This document shows, in pieces, positions 5,392-8,693 of a stretch of 8,693 nt of DNA (positions within the stretch are counted from its first letter, which is position 1; every line of letters starts with the position of its first letter). The notes beneath the pieces were generated by a model. That model searched no databases. It had not been told where the DNA came from and worked only from the letters and a program-made list of their open reading frames with translations. The stretch covers positions 1 through 8,693 of the forward strand of contig WRAL01000044.1 of assembly GCA_009780285.1 (NCBI GenBank), given 5' to 3'. The position numbers and the translations under genes were made by a program. The stretch comes from Treponema sp. Lineage in GTDB: Bacteria > Spirochaetota > Spirochaetia > Treponematales > Breznakiellaceae.

Positions 5392-6917
5392 AAAAGCATA
5401 TCGCGGCAATTGACATCGGAACGAGCGGCTGCAAGGCAATCGTGATGGATAATAAAGCGGCGGTGCTTGCAAGCGCCACGGAATCGTATCCGCTTTATTC
5501 GCCCAGGCCAAATTGGAACGAGCAGGATCCGGCTGACTGGTGGAAGGCGGCCTGCGAAAGCCTTCGAAAGGCTATCGCTAAGTCGGGCATTGGCGCAAGC
5601 GAGATTGGCTCGCTCGGTTTGTCCGGCCAAATGCACGGCCTTGTTCCGCTTGACAAGGACGGCAAAGTAATTCGCCGCGCCATTTTATGGAACGATTCTC
5701 GTTGCGACGCGCAATGCGCGCGGATTGTCGAAGGGCTTGGCGGCCTGGAGCGGCTTCTTGCTCGTACCAATAACAATCTTTTGCCGGGCTACCAAGGCGG
5801 GAAAATTATCTGGATGCGCGAGGAAGAGCCGGAAAACTTTGGCCGGATGACTCACGCCCTTCTTCCCAAGGACTATTTGCGCCTGCTCTTGACCGGGGAA
5901 TTCGCCACCGATGTTTCCGATGCCTCGGGCACCGGATTTTTCGACGTAAGAAAGCGCGCTTGGTCCGCTGAGCTTCTTGACAAACTCGGCCTGCCACAAA
6001 GCCTGTTTCCTCAGGCCGTCGAGTCCGACCGGATCGCCGGGGAAATTACCGCCGAGGCCGCCGCGCTTACCGGCCTTGAAAAAGGCACGCCGGTTGTAGG
6101 CGGCGGCGGCGATGCCGTGATTCAGACCACGGGAATGGGACTTGTGAAGGACGGGGTTCTGGGAATTATTCTTGGCACCGGCGGAATTGTCGCGATGGGA
6201 ATGTCAAAATACCAGGACAACAAGGGAGGGGCGCTCCAATTTTTTTGCAATAATGCAAGCGATCTTTATCATGTGATGGGCGTGCAGCTTGCCGGCGGTG
6301 GAAGTTATCAATGGTATAAAAACGTTCTTTGCCAGGAGGAGATCCGCCTTGCCTCGGAACGCGGCGTCGATCCTTACGCGCTTATGAACGAGGCCGCCGA
6401 AACAGTTCCGGCCGGATCGCGCGGCGTGATTTATCTGCCCTACCTCTCCGGCGAGCGCTGCCCGTATTCCGATCCAAACCTGCGCGCCGCCTTTATCGGC
6501 CTTGCGCAAGGCTACGGCAAGGCCGAAATGACCCGCGCCGTGATGGAGGGCGTAACCTACGGCCTCAAGCAGATCGCGCGCGCGATTATTGAAATCGCGC
6601 CGGTGGAAATGTCCGGCGTGATCGCTTCCGGCGGCGGCAGCGTTTCCCCGCCTTGGCGAAAAATTATTAGCGATATTTTTCAGTTGCCGGTCTCGACGCA
6701 GGCAAGCAGTGGGGAAGGCGGCGCGTTTGGCGCTGCCCTTGTCGCCGGCGTTGGCGCGGGCCTTTGGAAAAACCTTGAGGAGGCCTGCGCCAACATAAAA
6801 GTCGCCACGCGCGACGATCCGCGCCCGGCAAACAAGGCCGTTTACGAAGACATGTTCGGGATTTACGACGGCATGTACGCGGCGCTAAAACCGGCTTTCG
6901 ACAGGCTGGCCGGCTAA
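5388..6917 (+). CDS. xylB: Xylulokinase (FGGY carbohydrate kinase)
   Basis: XylB phosphorylates D-xylulose with ATP to xylulose 5-phosphate, feeding the pentose phosphate pathway. The product has 509 residues (E. coli XylB has 484). The N-terminal phosphate-binding motif is DIGTSGCKA (9-17). The substrate loop is SGQMHGL (79-85), and WNDSR follows at 101-105. The probable catalytic base is D242 in GGGGDA. ATP-domain motifs are GTGG (263-266), YLSGERCPYSDP (352-363, the FGGY signature region) and GGGSVSPPWRKIISDIFQLP (415-434). The QMHG loop is typical of xylulokinases, but a related pentulose kinase cannot be excluded. The start overlaps the methyltransferase stop by four bases (ATGA), so the two are translationally coupled. 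It ends with TAA and converges on the RCC1-repeat gene. GC content is high (41 of 60 at 6481-6540), unlike the methyltransferase gene. Confidence 0.93.
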   Translation: MKKHIAAIDIGTSGCKAIVMDNKAAVLASATESYPLYSPRPNWNEQDPADWWKAACESLRKAIAKSGIGASEIGSLGLSGQMHGLVPLDKDGKVIRRAILWNDSRCDAQCARIVEGLGGLERLLARTNNNLLPGYQGGKIIWMREEEPENFGRMTHALLPKDYLRLLLTGEFATDVSDASGTGFFDVRKRAWSAELLDKLGLPQSLFPQAVESDRIAGEITAEAAALTGLEKGTPVVGGGGDAVIQTTGMGLVKDGVLGIILGTGGIVAMGMSKYQDNKGGALQFFCNNASDLYHVMGVQLAGGGSYQWYKNVLCQEEIRLASERGVDPYALMNEAAETVPAGSRGVIYLPYLSGERCPYSDPNLRAAFIGLAQGYGKAEMTRAVMEGVTYGLKQIARAIIEIAPVEMSGVIASGGGSVSPPWRKIISDIFQLPVSTQASSGEGGAFGAALVAGVGAGLWKNLEEACANIKVATRDDPRPANKAVYEDMFGIYDGMYAALKPAFDRLAG

Positions 6918-6996
6918 TACGGCGGGACGATGCCGGGCTTTTCGCCTGCGCCGATTGCGCCGTCAGGGCAATCGCGAACGCCGCGCTTATTTTCAT
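6667..6996 (-). pseudogene. Possible gene remnant: signal-peptide-like start after the RCC1-repeat gene
   Basis: On the minus strand ATG 6996 is preceded by GAAGGAGG (7014-7007), with 10 bases between the GGAGG and the ATG. It starts MKISAAFAIALTAQSAQA, which looks like a short signal peptide with an AxA cleavage site. After about 27 residues the frame runs antisense through the 3' end of xylB and becomes an arginine-rich sequence typical of a shadow frame. If it is real, it is the front end of a secreted-protein gene whose body was lost at a junction near 6917. It may equally be chance. Confidence 0.2.
6952..6974. repeat. Inverted repeat in the convergent xylB/RCC1 gene gap
   Basis: CGATTGC (6952-6958) and GCAATCG (6968-6974) form a perfect 7-bp stem with a 9-base loop. 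No T-run follows on either strand, so it is not a canonical terminator. It is the best hairpin in the 142-base gap between the two convergent stop codons. Confidence 0.35.
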
Positions 6997-7059
6997 CGAT
7001 TCTATGCCTCCTTCTTGGGCGGCATGCGCCGAAGGGATTGCTCGTGCTATCAATAACCG

Positions 7060-8693
7060 TCACCGCCCGTCCCCGACAAGCAGGCGCGGGACGCCGGCGG
7101 TTCGAACCGGAAGGCGGGGATCGGCGACCTGCCCATCGCCAAGCTGGCCCCGGTTGTTCGCGCCCCAGGCCCACGCCGATCCCTCCGTCGCCGCGGCCAC
7201 GGTGTGCCCCCAGCCCGCGCAGACGAAGGCCCAGTCCAGCTCCTGCGCGATCCGCGTAGGAACGTGGCGGTCGTTGCGCCACCCGCCCCCGGTCGCGAAG
7301 CCGTCGCCGATGCGGCCGTCCGCGTTCGATCCCCAGGCCCACAGCGAGCCGTCCGCGCCTATCGCCACGGTATGTTCCCGGCCGGCGGAAACGGTCGCCC
7401 AGTTCCTGTCCGCGCCCACCCTCGTCGGCGCGGCCTGATCGGCTGCGGTTCCGTCGCCCAGCCGACCCGAACCGCCGGAACCCCAGGCCCACAGCGAAAG
7501 GTCGGTCCTGACCGCCACGGTGTGCGCCCAGCCCGCCGAGACGAAGGCCCAGTCGTTGTCCGATCCAACCCGCACAGGCGAGGAGCGCTCGGTTCGCGGG
7601 CCGGACGCGCCGGAGCCGAGCTGGCCGTTGGAATTGCTCCCCCATGTCCAAAGCGAGCCGTCCGCCATAATCGCCGCCGAGTGGCCGTCCCCGGCGGAGG
7701 CATGAGCCCAGCCGTAGCTTTCGCCGACGCGGACCGGAACGCGACTGTCCGCCATCCTTCCGTTGCCAAGCTGCCCCCGCGTCCCGCTTCCCCAGGCCCA
7801 AAGCGACCCGTCCGAGCCAATGGCCAGCGCATGGCTCGACCCGGCCGAGACCGATGTCCAGCTTGACGGCCCTCCCCGCGCGTCCAGCCTGACGGGGAGC
7901 GCGCGGTTCGTCGTCGTGCCGTCGCCCAATTGCCCGTTCGCGTTGTTTCCCCAAAGCCAAAGCGATCCGTCGGACGCAATCGCCGAGGTAAATCCCGCTC
8001 CGGCGGAAACCGAGGCCCAAGCCTGGCCCGCGCCTATCCTGACGGGGCGGTCGCGGTCTTCCGTCGTGCCGTCGCCCACTTGCCCGGCATTGTTAGCCCC
8101 CCAGGTCCAAAGCGAGCCGTCCGCGCCTATCACGGCGGAGTGATTGCCGCCGGCGGCGACCGAAGACCAGCTTTCCCAGACCTGCGAAGGCGGCCGGGGC
8201 GGGGCTTCCGGCAAGGCTCCCCTCCCAGGCTCCACGCCCGCGACGGTATCCCCGGCAACCAGCGGCCGGGCTGAGAGCGCTGCGATCATTTCCCGCATGG
8301 AAGCGTCGTTGGGCGCGTCAAAGCGAGGGGAACTTGCCAGAACCGCCGTCTCCACGCCGATAGCCCTGGAGGAAAGGCGCAGAAATGAGCCGAGGCTCCT
8401 AAGCTCGCCTGTAACGACAAATTCCGCGCCGAGGAACCTGCCGAGCGACAGGGCCGTCTCGTCGCTGACCAGCCCCGACAGGTGAAGGTCCATCTCGCCC
8501 AGCACCGCCGCCAGATTCCGACGATCCGCGACCTCGACGCCGAGGTCGATGAGCGCGCCGGCCAGCTCGTCCATGATGAAGGCCGAAAGCCCGTCGCTTT
8601 CCGAATCGAAGGCGACTATCGCGACCCGCGACCCGGCGGGAATGTCGGCGGCAAGTCTCTCGGCCGACAGCCGTATGGCATCCAGCAGGGAAG
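7060..8693 (-). CDS. CsgG/LpoB-like domain protein with seven RCC1 repeats, 5' end beyond the window
   Basis: The frame is open to the right edge and ends with TGA at 7060-7062, giving 543 residues in the window. The true start, and any lipoprotein signal, lie outside; ATG 8574 is internal. The first 140 residues or so (RVAIVAFDSESDGLSAFIMD, then VADRRNLAAVLGEMDLHLSG, LVSDETALSLGRFLGAEFVV, TGELRSLG) look like the CsgG/LpoB-type domain I recall from many spirochaete envelope lipoproteins. A short proline-rich linker (about 8220-8175) follows. Next come seven RCC1 repeats of 50-56 residues, each with W-x-x-(V/A)-x-AG, then DGSLWAWG, a GQLGDG-like turn and PVRVG. Seven repeats should close one beta-propeller, a protein-binding scaffold. 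A periplasmic or outer-surface location is inferred from the domain pairing. The partner is unknown. Confidence 0.85.
   Translation of the reverse strand, partial: SLLDAIRLSAERLAADIPAGSRVAIVAFDSESDGLSAFIMDELAGALIDLGVEVADRRNLAAVLGEMDLHLSGLVSDETALSLGRFLGAEFVVTGELRSLGSFLRLSSRAIGVETAVLASSPRFDAPNDASMREMIAALSARPLVAGDTVAGVEPGRGALPEAPPRPPSQVWESWSSVAAGGNHSAVIGADGSLWTWGANNAGQVGDGTTEDRDRPVRIGAGQAWASVSAGAGFTSAIASDGSLWLWGNNANGQLGDGTTTNRALPVRLDARGGPSSWTSVSAGSSHALAIGSDGSLWAWGSGTRGQLGNGRMADSRVPVRVGESYGWAHASAGDGHSAAIMADGSLWTWGSNSNGQLGSGASGPRTERSSPVRVGSDNDWAFVSAGWAHTVAVRTDLSLWAWGSGGSGRLGDGTAADQAAPTRVGADRNWATVSAGREHTVAIGADGSLWAWGSNADGRIGDGFATGGGWRNDRHVPTRIAQELDWAFVCAGWGHTVAAATEGSAWAWGANNRGQLGDGQVADPRLPVRTAGVPRLLVGDGR
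7084..8169 (-). repeat. Seven tandem RCC1 repeats
   Basis: Repeat starts, marked by the leading Trp codon on the minus strand, are near 8169, 8019, 7860, 7710, 7551, 7401 and 7233. Spacing is 150-168 bases. Repeat 4 carries a three-residue insertion and repeat 6 a six-residue insertion in the loop after the GDG/GSG turn. Repeat 7 is the most diverged (TEGSAWAWG, and a Cys in VCAG). The copies are divergent in DNA sequence, so recent expansion is unlikely. Confidence 0.88.

Noticed and set aside
6910..6942. CCGGC/GCCGG hairpin followed by four Ts as a xylB terminator
   Set aside because: The stem is only 5 bp with a 17-base loop, and the T-run is short. It is too weak to call.
7100..7110. 11-base match (GTTCGAACCGG) to the T-arm of tRNA-Arg, considered as an attachment-site duplicate
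   Set aside because: The core is a self-palindrome, the match does not extend further, and it lies within the last codons of the RCC1-repeat gene. No integrase is present.
6914..8020. Long minus-strand frame of 368 codons
   Set aside because: It is a shifted frame over the GC-rich RCC1 repeats. Its Gly/Arg-rich periodic sequence merely mirrors the repeat structure, and the other frame carries clear RCC1 motifs.

Overview
The window looks like a bacterial chromosome segment, most likely from a spirochaete related to Treponema. The main support is the N-terminal domain of the large minus-strand gene at the right edge. It reads like the CsgG/LpoB-like domain that I recall from many Treponema lipoproteins. 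A RelB/DinJ antitoxin paired with a PIN toxin, and moderately GC-rich genes for sugar-acid use, are compatible with that. The assignment is an inference from memory of families, not a database result.

Left part (1-1079): on the minus strand, an unrecognised protein gene is followed 9 bases later by the start of a rhodanese-domain gene that runs off the left edge. On the plus strand, a tRNA-Asn(GTT) has its own near-consensus promoter and an intrinsic terminator.

Toxin-antitoxin module (1080-1854, minus): an intact RelB/DinJ-type antitoxin overlaps a PIN-domain toxin gene that is broken by one extra base in a C5 run (1263-1267). Removing that base restores a 138-residue PIN protein with its acidic residues. 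The module has a strong promoter with two inverted repeats over its -35 and -10 boxes.

Metabolic part (1877-6917): a cation diffusion facilitator gene (minus) diverges from uxaC, encoding glucuronate isomerase (plus). The short gap between them holds a perfect 9-bp inverted repeat. After uxaC come tRNA-Arg(TCG) with its own promoter, an AT-richer DpnA-like beta-class adenine DNA methyltransferase, and a xylB-type xylulokinase whose start overlaps the methyltransferase stop (ATGA). UxaC and XylB fit use of glucuronoxylan sugars (glucuronate and xylose). The methyltransferase looks like a later insertion that became translationally coupled to xylB. No restriction enzyme is visible.

Right part (6918-8693, minus): a gene open at the right edge encodes a CsgG/LpoB-like domain followed by seven RCC1 repeats, enough for one complete beta-propeller. 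It converges on xylB. Between the two stop codons lies a short stretch with a ribosome binding site and a signal-peptide-like start, perhaps a gene remnant.

No CRISPR array, insertion sequence, rRNA or replication origin was seen. The best candidates for follow-up are the frameshifted hybrid toxin-antitoxin pair, the tRNA-Arg/methyltransferase/xylB arrangement, the CsgG-like/RCC1 fusion, and the symmetric divergent control region between the transporter and uxaC.
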